This document shows positions 43,611 to 51,257 of a stretch of 64,000 nt of DNA, piece by piece. Made by a program: the position numbers and the translations under genes. Location of the stretch: contig JAWPML010000001.1 of NCBI GenBank assembly GCA_033344915.1, forward strand, positions 3,177,736-3,241,735. The letters run 5' to 3'. Under the pieces are notes generated by a model that worked only from the letters and a program-made list of their open reading frames with translations, was not told the origin of the DNA and did not search any database. The first letter of the stretch is position 1, and the number at the start of each line of letters is the position of its first letter. The stretch comes from Acidimicrobiales bacterium. GTDB taxonomy: Bacteria > Actinomycetota > Acidimicrobiia > Acidimicrobiales > Aldehydirespiratoraceae.

Positions 43611-44353
43611 AGGGGGCGGACGCGAGCGACGCTCCCGGCGACACCGTCGGTCGTGAGCCATGTGTCGACACCGCCGTCGACCGGCTGCCAACGCAACCGG
43701 ACCTCCGTCCCGCGCTCCACCCCCGGGCCGTGTTCGAGTTCGGCACGACACGCCTCCCGATCGACGCCGGCGCGGTCGAGTGCCTCCTCGACCGCCATCC
43801 ACTGGGCCGCGTTGTTGACGTGGCCGAGGACGTCGAGATCGGCGAAACGGACGGGCCACGGATCGTCGTGCACGCCCTCGGGCCAGGCGGACGGCAGGGT
43901 CGTGCGGGCGGAGATCTGGCGTTGACCGGCGCTGGCCCCCCACGTGTCGAAGAACGCCTCGGGCAACTTGGCCGGCCGGCCGGTCTCACCGTCGACGTGG
44001 ACCCAGACGGTGCACCCCTCGGCATGGGCGCCCTGATCGCCCCGCAGCTGCGTGCGCCGCTCCGCCCAGCGTCCGCCGTAGCCGCTGCACCAGGTGGCCA
44101 GGTCCACCCACTCCTCGAACACGGGGGCACGGTGCACCTCGACGAGCGTGCGTCGCACGACCCAGTTGTTCGGATTCGCCATCGTGCTGTCGGCGGCGTC
44201 GTCGCGGGCGATGTCCTGGAGATGGCGCACGAGCGCGTCCAGGCGGCACCGGCCGGTGGGGTCGACATCGGCCAGCCGGATCCGGCGACCCGTCTCGAAG
44301 ACGCGCCCGTTCGTCGGCCGTTCGGTGATTTCTGCCGCACCCGGTTCAGCCAT
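43607..44353 (-). CDS. Acyl-ACP/acyl-CoA thioesterase (double hotdog)
   Basis: The 248-residue protein has FETGRRIRLADVDPTGRCRLDALVRHLQDIARDDAAD and, in the second half, WPVRFADLDVLGHVNNAAQW, which match plant-type FAT acyl-ACP thioesterases (catalytic Asn/His region LGHVNN). The ATG at 44353 is 8 nt after TACGGT (44362-44367, minus strand) and is preferred over a longer upstream frame. Confidence 0.85.
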   Translation of the reverse strand: MAEPGAAEITERPTNGRVFETGRRIRLADVDPTGRCRLDALVRHLQDIARDDAADSTMANPNNWVVRRTLVEVHRAPVFEEWVDLATWCSGYGGRWAERRTQLRGDQGAHAEGCTVWVHVDGETGRPAKLPEAFFDTWGASAGQRQISARTTLPSAWPEGVHDDPWPVRFADLDVLGHVNNAAQWMAVEEALDRAGVDREACRAELEHGPGVERGTEVRLRWQPVDGGVDTWLTTDGVAGSVARVRPL

Positions 44354-44457
44354 CGCCCGGCACCGTAGTTCCCTGCAATTGGAAGGGAAAACCACCCTGT
44401 CGGCGACCGCGGGAACGCGATCGGGTCGAAAAGCCGGAGAAAATGCCGATTAATCAG

Positions 44458-44486
44458 TTGACGGCCGCGGGATAGTCCGCGACCGT
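44458..44486 (+). promoter_or_regulatory. WhiB7-type promoter
   Basis: TTGACG (44458-44463) with GACCGT (44481-44486), 17-bp spacing, is preceded directly by an AT-rich run (about 44439-44455, AAAATGCCGATTAAT) that stands out in this GC-rich DNA. WhiB7 promoters have an AT-rich block just before the -35, bound by the AT-hook. This suggests autoregulation of the downstream gene. Confidence 0.55.
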
Positions 44487-44525
44487 GGCAGCCGCCGGAA
44501 GGACCGGCCGCGATCAGGAGTCGTC

Positions 44526-44681
44526 ATGGACACGATCATGTGCAACGAGCATTTCAACGGCATGGCCGTCGATGCGCGCACGCGTGTGTATGCGACGACC
44601 GGTCTTGCCATTGCGACCTCGTGGGCCTTTGTCACGAAGCCGTCTGGCAACCAGCGGCCCTCTGGCGCTCCTCCCGGGTGA
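44526..44681 (+). CDS. Upstream leader ORF of the WhiB7-like gene (51 residues)
   Basis: An ATG with AGGAG 6 nt upstream opens a 51-codon frame (MDTIMCNEHFNGMAVDART, ending PSGAPPG). The stop is about 30 nt before a terminator hairpin and 168 nt before the WhiB gene. Actinobacterial whiB7 leaders have just such an upstream ORF whose translation controls termination. The peptide resembles no known family; it is probably a sensor of translation stress. Confidence 0.6.
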   Translation: MDTIMCNEHFNGMAVDARTRVYATTGLAIATSWAFVTKPSGNQRPSGAPPG

Positions 44682-44711
44682 AACCCACCCCAAAAAGGGA
44701 GAACCGCACCG

Positions 44712-44745
44712 AGGCCGCCAGACATCTGGCGGTCTTTCTGCTTTT
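44712..44745 (+). terminator. Attenuator hairpin in the WhiB7-like leader
   Basis: GGCCGCCAG (44713-44721) pairs with CTGGCGGTC (44726-44734) through an ACAT loop and is followed by TTTCTGCTTTT. It lies between the upstream ORF and the WhiB gene. Two earlier segments, GTCTGGC (44642-44648) and TCTGGCG (44661-44667), are also complementary to its 5' arm (GCCAGAC/CGCCAGA). They can form competing structures that block the terminator, as in ribosome-controlled attenuators. Confidence 0.7.
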
Positions 44746-44848
44746 CGGCCCGGATGCACACGCCGAGCCCCGACCTGACCGCCGAGACAACAACAACCAC
44801 CGCCACAACAACAAGACAACAACTGACAACCCGGAAGGAGACGAGGTC

Positions 44849-45262
44849 ATGGGACCCCTCGTCGACATCACGACCACCACCCTCGAGACGACCAGTCTCA
44901 CCAATGAGGACCTCGCCATGGAACACCACATGCGACACGACACGAACGACTGGGAGGCCCTCGCGGCCTGCCGATCGGTCGACAACGCCGCTGACCTGTT
45001 CTTCAGCGAGGACATCGGTGAGATCGCCGCCGCGAAGCGCGTCTGCGCCGAGTGCCCGGTGCTCGCACCGTGCCTCGAGGGGGCCCTGGACCGGCGTGAG
45101 CCCTGGGGTGTCTGGGGCGGTCAGCTCTTCATGAACGGCAAGATGCTGACCATCAAGCGTCGTCGGGGCCGGCCGCCGAAGGTGGCTCGTCCCGAGGACC
45201 AGATGCCGGTCGTGCCGGTCCCGGCCCACCTGGTCGCCCAGGCCGAGCCGCTGACCGCCTGA
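44849..45262 (+). CDS. WhiB-family Fe-S regulator, WhiB7-like
   Basis: The 137-residue protein has the four Fe-S cysteines (C41, C66, C69, C75: LAACRS, VCAECPVLAPC), the GVWGG turn (87-91) and KRRRGRPPK (103-111), an AT-hook as in WhiB7, the antibiotic-resistance regulator. It is longer than mycobacterial WhiB7 (about 90 residues) at both ends. AAGGAG lies 8 nt before the ATG; an ATG 25 codons later is an alternative. The leader with an upstream ORF and terminator supports the WhiB7 call. Confidence 0.82.
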   Translation: MGPLVDITTTTLETTSLTNEDLAMEHHMRHDTNDWEALAACRSVDNAADLFFSEDIGEIAAAKRVCAECPVLAPCLEGALDRREPWGVWGGQLFMNGKMLTIKRRRGRPPKVARPEDQMPVVPVPAHLVAQAEPLTA

Positions 45263-45339
45263 CCGGGGCCTCCTCCCCCTTCGGTGACCTCCCCCAGGCC
45301 CGGGCAACGGCTTCACGCGAGCCCCGGCTTCGTCACCGA

Positions 45340-45399
45340 CACGACGCCCTGGGGTGGGACACGGACTCCGAGTCCCGTCCCACCCCAGGCAACGTCGTG
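45340..45399. repeat. Long inverted repeat with nested stem
   Basis: CACGACG (45340-45346) and CCTGGGGTGGGAC (45348-45360) pair with GTCCCACCCCAGG (45377-45389) and CGTCGTG (45393-45399). Inside, GGACTC-C-GAGTCC forms another stem. A second partial copy (GGTGGGACGGGACTCTGACCCC) follows at about 45418-45439. It lies in the 278-bp gap between the WhiB gene and the TlpA-like gene and is probably a terminator or repeat-family element. Confidence 0.7.
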
Positions 45400-45540
45400 C
45401 CCTCGAGGCACCGACGAGGTGGGACGGGACTCTGACCCCGGCGTCTCAGCTTGTGTTCGGTTGTGGGGAAGCACAGGGGCGTTCGGCGGGTTTCTCCGCC
45501 GACCGCAGTCCGGCCGTGTCGGGCCGGTACCGTTTTCCCT

Positions 45541-46107
45541 GTGGAGCTCCCGATGCGATTCCCCCGGATCATCGCCACGTTCATCGCCCTGACGCTGCTC
45601 GCCGCGGCTTGCAGCGACGACGGCGACGCCGGCAACACGATCAACCTCGGCGACAACGGGCTCGCGCCGTCGATCGACGACATCCAGGTCGACGTGCGAG
45701 ACGGCAGCACCCGCGGGCTCGAGTTCGCCACCTTCGACAACGAGCCGGTCGGCTTCGACCAGTACCTCGGCGAGCCTCTCGTCATCAACTTCTTCGCCCA
45801 GTGGTGCGTCAACTGTGTTCAGGAGATGCCCGCCTTCGAGCGCATCTCCGCGGAGTTCGCCGACGAGGTCACGTTCCTCGGCATCTCGATCGACGAGGAC
45901 CCGGCGGACGCCCTGGAGCTCGTTGCCACGACGGGGGTGACCTACGACGTCGGCTGGGATCCGTCCGAGGAGCTCTACGCCCACTTCCAGGGACTCTCGA
46001 TGCCGACGACCGTGTTCGTCGACGCCGCTGGCAACGTCCAGCGGGTGTGGTCCGGCGTGCTCGACGACGACAGCCTCCGTGACCGGATCGACGAGGATCT
46101 CCTCTGA
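45541..46107 (+). CDS. TlpA/ResA-like thioredoxin-fold lipoprotein
   Basis: The 188-residue protein has a lipoprotein signal (IATFIALTLLAAACSDD) and a thioredoxin fold with active site FFAQWCVNCVQEMPAF (CVNC) and the cis-Pro loop LSMPTTVFVDAAG. It passes electrons to extracytoplasmic disulfides, with CcdA as its probable electron donor. GTG 45541 is 7 nt after TACCGT (45528-45533); an ATG four codons on is possible. It overlaps ccdA by 1 nt. Confidence 0.9.
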   Translation: MELPMRFPRIIATFIALTLLAAACSDDGDAGNTINLGDNGLAPSIDDIQVDVRDGSTRGLEFATFDNEPVGFDQYLGEPLVINFFAQWCVNCVQEMPAFERISAEFADEVTFLGISIDEDPADALELVATTGVTYDVGWDPSEELYAHFQGLSMPTTVFVDAAGNVQRVWSGVLDDDSLRDRIDEDLL

Positions 46108-47225
46108 TGGGTGAGTTCGCGTGGCCCTTCGGCCTCGGCCTGCTCGCCGCGTTCAACCCGTGCGGCTTCGCGATGCTGCCCGCCTACCTGTCGTACTTCC
46201 TCGGGATCGAGAGCAAGCACCACGACCAGTCCCGCCTGACCACCGTGGTCCGCGGCCTCGCCGTCGGCGGGGTGATGTCGCTCGGCTTCGTCGCCGTCTT
46301 CGGTTCGTTCGGGCTCCTCACCGCCACCGTCCTCTCGCAGGGCACCGTGCTCGACTACGTGCCCTACGTGATCATCGCGGTCGGCGTGCTCATGGTGCCG
46401 ATGGGCGTCGCCATGCTGATGGGCCGCGACATCGTCCTGCCGCTGCCGAAGATGAACAAGGGCACCGGCAGCCGGGACCTCGGCTCCGTGTTCATGTTCG
46501 GCGTGAGCTACGCCGTGGTGTCGCTCGGCTGCACCGTCGGCATCTTCATCATCAACATCAGCGACTCGTTCACCCGCGACGGCATCGCCCGCGGCACCGG
46601 CAACTTCCTGGCCTACGCGGCCGGCATGGGCCTGGTCATCACCTTCCTCACGATGAGCCTCGCGCTCGCGAAGTCGAACGTGGCGGTGAGCATGCGCCGG
46701 CTGCTCCCCTACATCGGCCGGGTGTCGGGCGCGCTGCTCGTGCTGGCGGGCATCTACATGATCGACTTCGGCATCTGGGACTATCGGGTGCTGATCGACG
46801 GCAACGTGACCGCCGGCAATCTGCTCGTCGACCAGGTCGAGGAGCTCCAGACCGCCACCACCGTCTGGATCGAGACCACCACCACCGAACGCATCGGCGT
46901 CCTCTCGTTGATGGGCATCCTCGGGGCGCTCATGGTCGCCTGGCGCGACGACGTGGCGGACGCGGCGAAGCGCCTCGGCATCCTCATCATCTTCTGGGGC
47001 ACAGTGCTGCTGATCGAGGTCGCCAACGGCTTCGACTTCGTGTTCCTCCCGCTCGTTCGCTTCGTGGCCGGATGGCCGGCTCGCATCGGCCACTGGTTCA
47101 CCGACCCGGCCCGGGGTGGGGTCCCGTTGGAGATCCTGTTCGTCGCCCTCGTCGCCTGGATCGTGTGGCGCCGCGTCGATCGGTATCGTCCGCAGCATGC
47201 TCCGGGAGTTGTTGGCGCGACCTGA
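46107..47225 (+). CDS. ccdA: Cytochrome c biogenesis / thiol-reductant transmembrane protein
   Basis: The 372-residue CcdA/DsbD-beta protein moves reducing power across the membrane. It has AFNPCGFAMLPAYLSYF and VSLGCTVGIFIIN, with the two transport cysteines in paired helices, and six core helices to about residue 230. An unusual extra region with two to three helices follows (residues 270-370). TGATG couples it to the TlpA-like lipoprotein. Supplying reductant for the haem c of CtaC is a reasonable role. Confidence 0.9.
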   Translation: MGEFAWPFGLGLLAAFNPCGFAMLPAYLSYFLGIESKHHDQSRLTTVVRGLAVGGVMSLGFVAVFGSFGLLTATVLSQGTVLDYVPYVIIAVGVLMVPMGVAMLMGRDIVLPLPKMNKGTGSRDLGSVFMFGVSYAVVSLGCTVGIFIINISDSFTRDGIARGTGNFLAYAAGMGLVITFLTMSLALAKSNVAVSMRRLLPYIGRVSGALLVLAGIYMIDFGIWDYRVLIDGNVTAGNLLVDQVEELQTATTVWIETTTTERIGVLSLMGILGALMVAWRDDVADAAKRLGILIIFWGTVLLIEVANGFDFVFLPLVRFVAGWPARIGHWFTDPARGGVPLEILFVALVAWIVWRRVDRYRPQHAPGVVGAT

Positions 47226-47802
47226 GGTCACCGAGATCTGCGAATTGCGTGGGTCGTTCGGGATCATGGCGTTCCACGGCGGCAACCTCGAGCGGTGCAC
47301 GGACGTCATCGCGGCGGAGATCGCGGCCCGCACCCACAGCTCCCTCTACGCCGTCGTCCAGGCCCCGCCGCTACGCCGGCACGTGCCGTCGACCGCGTTC
47401 GACCCCGAGCACTCGACCGCGCTGCGTTCGTTCATCGAACACGTCGACATCGTCATCGCCATCCACGGATACGGCCGCGAGGACCGCTTCTGGGACCTCC
47501 TGCTCGGCGGCCGCAACCGCGAGCTCGCGGCGCACGTCGGTGACCATCTGCGCCAGGGCATCGACGACCGGTTCGGGGTGATCGACGATCTCGAGGAGAT
47601 TCCGCGGGGGCTCCGGGGCCAGCATCCGGCCAACCCGGTCAACCTCCCGATCCAGGCCGGCCTGCAGATCGAGCTCCCGCCGACCACCCGCTGGAACCGC
47701 GAGGAGGCCGAGTGGTCGGACTGGCAGGGGACGGGACGGGCCCCGCAGGTGGAGCAGCTCATCGACGTGCTCAGCGGTGCCGTCGACAGCTGGGCGGCAT
47801 GA
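47197..47802 (+). CDS. Poly-gamma-glutamate hydrolase-like protein
   Basis: The 201-residue protein has IMAFHGGNLERCTDVIAAEIA and VDIVIAIHGYGREDRF, matching the zinc-dependent poly-gamma-glutamate hydrolase fold (PF05908-type; His and Glu as metal ligands). The ATG at 47197, 29 nt inside the ccdA end, is set by TATCGT (47184-47189) 7 nt upstream. Its role may be degradation of gamma-glutamyl polymers; it has no signal peptide. Confidence 0.75.
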   Translation: MLRELLARPEVTEICELRGSFGIMAFHGGNLERCTDVIAAEIAARTHSSLYAVVQAPPLRRHVPSTAFDPEHSTALRSFIEHVDIVIAIHGYGREDRFWDLLLGGRNRELAAHVGDHLRQGIDDRFGVIDDLEEIPRGLRGQHPANPVNLPIQAGLQIELPPTTRWNREEAEWSDWQGTGRAPQVEQLIDVLSGAVDSWAA

Positions 47803-47840
47803 CGGCGTCGGCGCGAACCGGGTCGCAGTAGCCTCGCCGG

Positions 47841-48773
47841 ATGGACCTCCGCATCTTCGTCGAGCCGCAACAGGGCACCACCTACGCCCGTCTCCGTGCC
47901 CTCGCCCAGGAGGCCGAGGCCCTCGGCTTCGACGCGTTCTTCACGTCCGATCACTATCTGAACATGGGCGACGGCGACGGCCTGCCCGGCCCCAACGACG
48001 CGTGGACGACTCTCGCCGGCCTGGCCCGCGACACCGAACGGCTCCGGCTCGGCACCCTGGTCACCCCGATCACCTTCCGGCTGCCGGGCCCGCTGGCGAT
48101 CGCCGTGGCCCAGGTCGACGAGATGTCAGCCGGACGCGTCGAACTCGGGCTCGGTGCCGGCTGGTTCGAGGACGAGCACCGCGCCTACGGCATCCCGTTC
48201 CCCGCGATCGGTGACCGCTTCGACCAGCTCGAGGAACAGCTCGCGATCATCACCGGTCTGTGGGAGACGCCGATCGGTGAGACCTTCTCCTTCTCGGGCG
48301 AGCACTACACGATCGACGGGTCGCCGGCCCTCGCGGTGCCGACCCAGGCCCCGCGCCCACCGATCGTGATGGGCGGCTACGGGCCGAAACGCACCCCGCG
48401 GCTCGCCGCGACCTACGCCCAGGAGTTCAACCTGCCGTTCCCGCCGAGCGGGATCTACGCGGCCTTCGCCGATGTCGTCCGGGCCGCGTGCGAAGCCCAG
48501 GATCGTGATCCCGCGTCGATGACCTTCTCCACGGCGCAGGTTCTCTGCTGCGGGGAGGACGAGGGCGAGATCGAACGACGGGCTGCCGCCATCGGGCGCG
48601 AGGTCGACGAACTTCGGGAGAACGGCGTCGCCGGCACGCCGGCCGAGTGCGCCGACAAGCTCCGTGGCCTCGCCGCGGAGGGCGCGACCCGGGTCTATCT
48701 CCAGGTGCTGGACGACACGGACCTCGACCACATTCGCCTGGTCGCGGCCGCCGTCGCCCCGCTGCTGGACTAG
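47841..48773 (+). CDS. LLM-class F420-dependent oxidoreductase
   Basis: The 310-residue protein is a luciferase-like TIM barrel: EAEALGFDAFFTSDHYL, LRLGTLVTPITFRLPGPLAIAVAQVDEMSAGRVELGLGAGW and IVMGGYGPKRTPRLAA are standard for F420-dependent reductases of actinobacteria. The substrate is unknown. The ATG is 6 nt after TAGCCT (47829-47834). Confidence 0.9.
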   Translation: MDLRIFVEPQQGTTYARLRALAQEAEALGFDAFFTSDHYLNMGDGDGLPGPNDAWTTLAGLARDTERLRLGTLVTPITFRLPGPLAIAVAQVDEMSAGRVELGLGAGWFEDEHRAYGIPFPAIGDRFDQLEEQLAIITGLWETPIGETFSFSGEHYTIDGSPALAVPTQAPRPPIVMGGYGPKRTPRLAATYAQEFNLPFPPSGIYAAFADVVRAACEAQDRDPASMTFSTAQVLCCGEDEGEIERRAAAIGREVDELRENGVAGTPAECADKLRGLAAEGATRVYLQVLDDTDLDHIRLVAAAVAPLLD

Positions 48774-49171
48774 CCGACCGCGGCCTCGATCTCGGCCGTC
48801 ACGGCGTTGAGCTCGGCCAGCGATCCGGCCCGGTCGTCCGCATAGCCCAGGATCGCCGCAGAGATGCGTTCGCTCCACTCGGGAACGCCGGAGACGTCGC
48901 CGCCCATGAGGTCGAGCATCGCGATGAAGGGACGACACACCGCCTCCCGGAAGTCCGGGTCGTCGGGCCACGCCTGACCCTGGCCACAGTCGTCGACCCC
49001 GTCGTCGGAATCGACCACGCCGTCATCGGTGCTGACCGTGGGGCCGGTCGTGTCGTCATCGACGGTGTCGGAGGGGCCTACCGAGGCGTCACCGCCGTCG
49101 TCTCCGAAACAACCGGTGGCGAGCAGCGTGAACACCGCCACCACCGCGAGCAATCTGGCTACACGACGCAT
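48770..49171 (-). CDS. Small lipoprotein of unknown function
   Basis: The 133-residue protein has a lipoprotein signal (LLAVVAVFTLLATGCFG), an Asp/Thr-rich linker to about residue 60, and a small helical domain with two cysteines (DDCGQG, AVCRPF). It is not recognised. It overlaps the end of the LLM gene by 4 bp on the opposite strand. Confidence 0.7.
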   Translation of the reverse strand: MRRVARLLAVVAVFTLLATGCFGDDGGDASVGPSDTVDDDTTGPTVSTDDGVVDSDDGVDDCGQGQAWPDDPDFREAVCRPFIAMLDLMGGDVSGVPEWSERISAAILGYADDRAGSLAELNAVTAEIEAAVG

Positions 49172-49233
49172 CTGTCGACCTCCTGGTCCGCCGTTTCAGG
49201 CTCCATCGACGGATTCGGACGATTCCTGAGCGT

Positions 49234-49866
49234 CTAGGGTGCGAGGCGCTCGATGATCCAGCCGTCGTCGCGGCGGCGATAACGCAGGCGATCGTGCAGC
49301 CGGTTCGGCCGTCCCTGCCAGAACTCCATCGATCGCGGTCGGATCAGGTAGCCGCCCCAGTGGGGCGGTCGGGGAACCGATCCGGGGAACCGGGCCTCGG
49401 TCTCGGACCAGCGGGTCTCGAGCTCGTCGCGCGAGGCGAGGACCGCCGACTGATCGCTCGCCCACGCGCCGATCTGGGCGCCGCGCGGCCGCGAGGCGAA
49501 GTAGGCGTCCGATTCGATGTCGGGCAGGTGCTCGACATCCCCCACGACGCGGATCTGGCGTTCGATCTCGCGCCACACGAAGGTCAGCGCGGCGCGGCCG
49601 GACGCGGCGATCGCCACGCCCTTCGCCGAGTTGCGGTTCGTGTGGAAGACGAGTCCCCGCTCGTCCGCGCCCTTCACCAGCACGGCGCGCGATGACGGCC
49701 AGCCGTCGACGCCCACGGTGGCCACGGTCGCCAGGTTCGCATCGAAGGGATTCGTCGACGCCCAGGCATCGAACCACTCCTGGAACTGCGCCATCGGCGT
49801 CGCCGCCAGGTCGGATTCGTCGAGGCCGGCGAGGCCGTACTGCTCCCGCATCGCGGCAAGATCCAT
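49234..49866 (-). CDS. pdxH: Pyridoxamine 5'-phosphate oxidase
   Basis: The 210-residue enzyme makes pyridoxal phosphate with FMN. Motifs: VGVDGWPSSRAVLVKGADERGLVFHTNRNSAKG, QIRVVGDVEHLP, ASRPRGAQIGAWAS and the C-terminal WQGRPNRLHDRLRYRR with the FMN and PLP contacts. The ATG is 6 nt after TAGGCT (49873-49878, minus strand), which overlaps the divergent crcB promoter. Confidence 0.95.
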   Translation of the reverse strand: MDLAAMREQYGLAGLDESDLAATPMAQFQEWFDAWASTNPFDANLATVATVGVDGWPSSRAVLVKGADERGLVFHTNRNSAKGVAIAASGRAALTFVWREIERQIRVVGDVEHLPDIESDAYFASRPRGAQIGAWASDQSAVLASRDELETRWSETEARFPGSVPRPPHWGGYLIRPRSMEFWQGRPNRLHDRLRYRRRDDGWIIERLAP

Positions 49867-49872
49867 GTCGGC

Positions 49873-49882
49873 AGCCTACGGT
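49873..49882. promoter_or_regulatory. Overlapping divergent leaderless promoters of pdxH and crcB
   Basis: AGCCTA (49873-49878; TAGGCT on the minus strand, for pdxH) and TACGGT (49877-49882, for crcB) share the TA dinucleotide at 49877-49878. Both predict transcription starting at or next to the start codons, which lie only 22 bp apart. RNA polymerase can hardly occupy both at once, so the two genes may exclude each other. Confidence 0.6.
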
Positions 49883-49888
49883 GCGGCT

Positions 49889-50248
49889 GTGGACCGGCGA
49901 GCGTTCATCGTTGTGGCTGTGGGTGGGGTGGCCGGCGCGTCCGTCCGCTGGCTCGCCGGCGAGATCATCGACGACCGCATCCTCACCCTGCTGATCGTCA
50001 ACACGATCGGCACCGGCATCCTCGGCGCGGTCACCCAGGGCATCCTCCACAGCAACGCCACGCGGAATCTGCTCCTCGGCGTCGGGTTCTGCGGCGGGCT
50101 GACCACCTTCTCGACCTTCGCCGTGGAAGTGGCGATGCGCCTCGACGACGGCAAGGTCGTCGACGGGCTCGGCGTGACCCTCTTCTCCGTTGTCCTCGGG
50201 CTCCTCGCCTTCCTGGGCGGCGTCATGACCAGCCGGTGGGCGGCATGA
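49889..50248 (+). CDS. crcB: Fluoride ion channel protein CrcB/FluC, first subunit
   Basis: The 119-residue protein has four membrane helices with GGVAGASVRWLAGE, VNTIGTGILGAVTQG (the pore Asn) and GFCGGLTTFSTFAVEV (the Phe-containing TTFSTF turn). Fluc channels export F- as dual-topology dimers or, in paired-gene genomes, heterodimers. The GTG is 6 nt after TACGGT (49877-49882). ATGA couples it to the second crcB gene. No fluoride riboswitch fits in the leaderless context. Confidence 0.93.
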   Translation: MDRRAFIVVAVGGVAGASVRWLAGEIIDDRILTLLIVNTIGTGILGAVTQGILHSNATRNLLLGVGFCGGLTTFSTFAVEVAMRLDDGKVVDGLGVTLFSVVLGLLAFLGGVMTSRWAA

Positions 50249-50565
50249 TCGTCGTCGGCTTCGTCGTGGCTGCGGGCATCGGCGCCGGGGCCCGCTGGTA
50301 TCTCGGCGGTGCCCTCGGGCGACTCGGCGGCACGATGGTCGCCAACACGCTCGGCTCGTTCATCCTCGGCCTGCTCGTGGGTCAGTCGACCGGCACGAGC
50401 ACGGTCGTCGGCGTGGCCGGACTCGGCGCCCTCACCACCTGGTCCACCCTGATGTCACAGATCGCCGAACTCGTGCGCACCGACCGTGAACGGGCCCTGC
50501 GCTATGGCGCGGTGTCGATCATCGGGGGCGTCGCCGCCGCGTGGCTCGGCCTGAAGATGGGGTGA
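50245..50565 (+). CDS. crcB: Fluoride ion channel protein CrcB/FluC, second subunit
   Basis: The 106-residue partner has AAGIGAGARWYLGG, VANTLGSFILGLLVGQ (pore Asn) and GLGALTTWSTLMSQI. The Phe-box TTFSTF of the first copy is TTWSTL here, so the two subunits differ in the pore-lining aromatic pair. It begins at ATG 50245, overlapping the first crcB stop. A heterodimer with the first subunit is expected (inference). Confidence 0.92.
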   Translation: MIVVGFVVAAGIGAGARWYLGGALGRLGGTMVANTLGSFILGLLVGQSTGTSTVVGVAGLGALTTWSTLMSQIAELVRTDRERALRYGAVSIIGGVAAAWLGLKMG

Positions 50566-50617
50566 AGGGCGCCGAGACGATCGCCCGGCTCCCCGACGCG
50601 GACGAGGCCCGGTGCCG

Positions 50618-51256
50618 TCAGACGCGCCGGGCGACGCACCACGCGCCGGTACCGGCTCGTCCCGCGGTCGCGGTCCAGGACCCGGGCAGGGCGGCCACCA
50701 CGTCCTGCGCCGGCAGGTGGATCGGCGTCTCCTCCGCGAGGGTGTTCACCCAGATCAGCGGGCCATCGGCGGCGAGTACGCGATCGACCTCGTCGGGGAA
50801 CAACAGCATGTTGACGAGCAGCAGGGCAGGCGCCGCGCCGGACCGGAACGGCAGCGCCGACGCGTCACCCTGGACCTTCGGCGCGAGGCCGTCCGGCGCG
50901 TGGCGCAACATCTCGATCGCGAGGTCCATGACGACCGGGGTCCAGCCGTGGTCAACCAGCTCCTGGGTGCCGACGCCGGAACCCGAGCCCAGCTCCAGGA
51001 TCGGTCCGGGGATGACCGCGCCGCGCTCCAGGGCGTCGGCGATCGCCGCCCGCCGGGCCGGGGTGTCGTGATCAGCGTGCCAGGCCGGCGCCATCGAGTT
51101 GAACATGTCGGCGACCCTCGCCCGCGTCTCCGCGTTCCATTCGCGGTCGAACGCGACGCGGCGGGTGACGTCGCGCATCGGATGGGTCGACCCGAACACG
51201 GGCAGGTCACGATCCGTCCCCGGTGCGTCCGGGAGCCATTCGACGGGGCCGGACAC
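50618..51256 (-). CDS. SAM-dependent methyltransferase
   Basis: The 212-residue protein has a class I methyltransferase fold with motif I GPILELGSGSGVGTQEL and later GDASALPFRSG. It resembles UbiE/bioC-type small-molecule enzymes. The substrate is unknown. The GTG start comes 1 bp after the serS stop, in the same direction. Confidence 0.82.
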   Translation of the reverse strand: MSGPVEWLPDAPGTDRDLPVFGSTHPMRDVTRRVAFDREWNAETRARVADMFNSMAPAWHADHDTPARRAAIADALERGAVIPGPILELGSGSGVGTQELVDHGWTPVVMDLAIEMLRHAPDGLAPKVQGDASALPFRSGAAPALLLVNMLLFPDEVDRVLAADGPLIWVNTLAEETPIHLPAQDVVAALPGSWTATAGRAGTGAWCVARRV

Positions 51257-51257
51257 G

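Noticed and set aside
49867..49888. Fluoride riboswitch before crcB
   Set aside because: Only 22 bp separate the divergent starts; there is no room for the aptamer.
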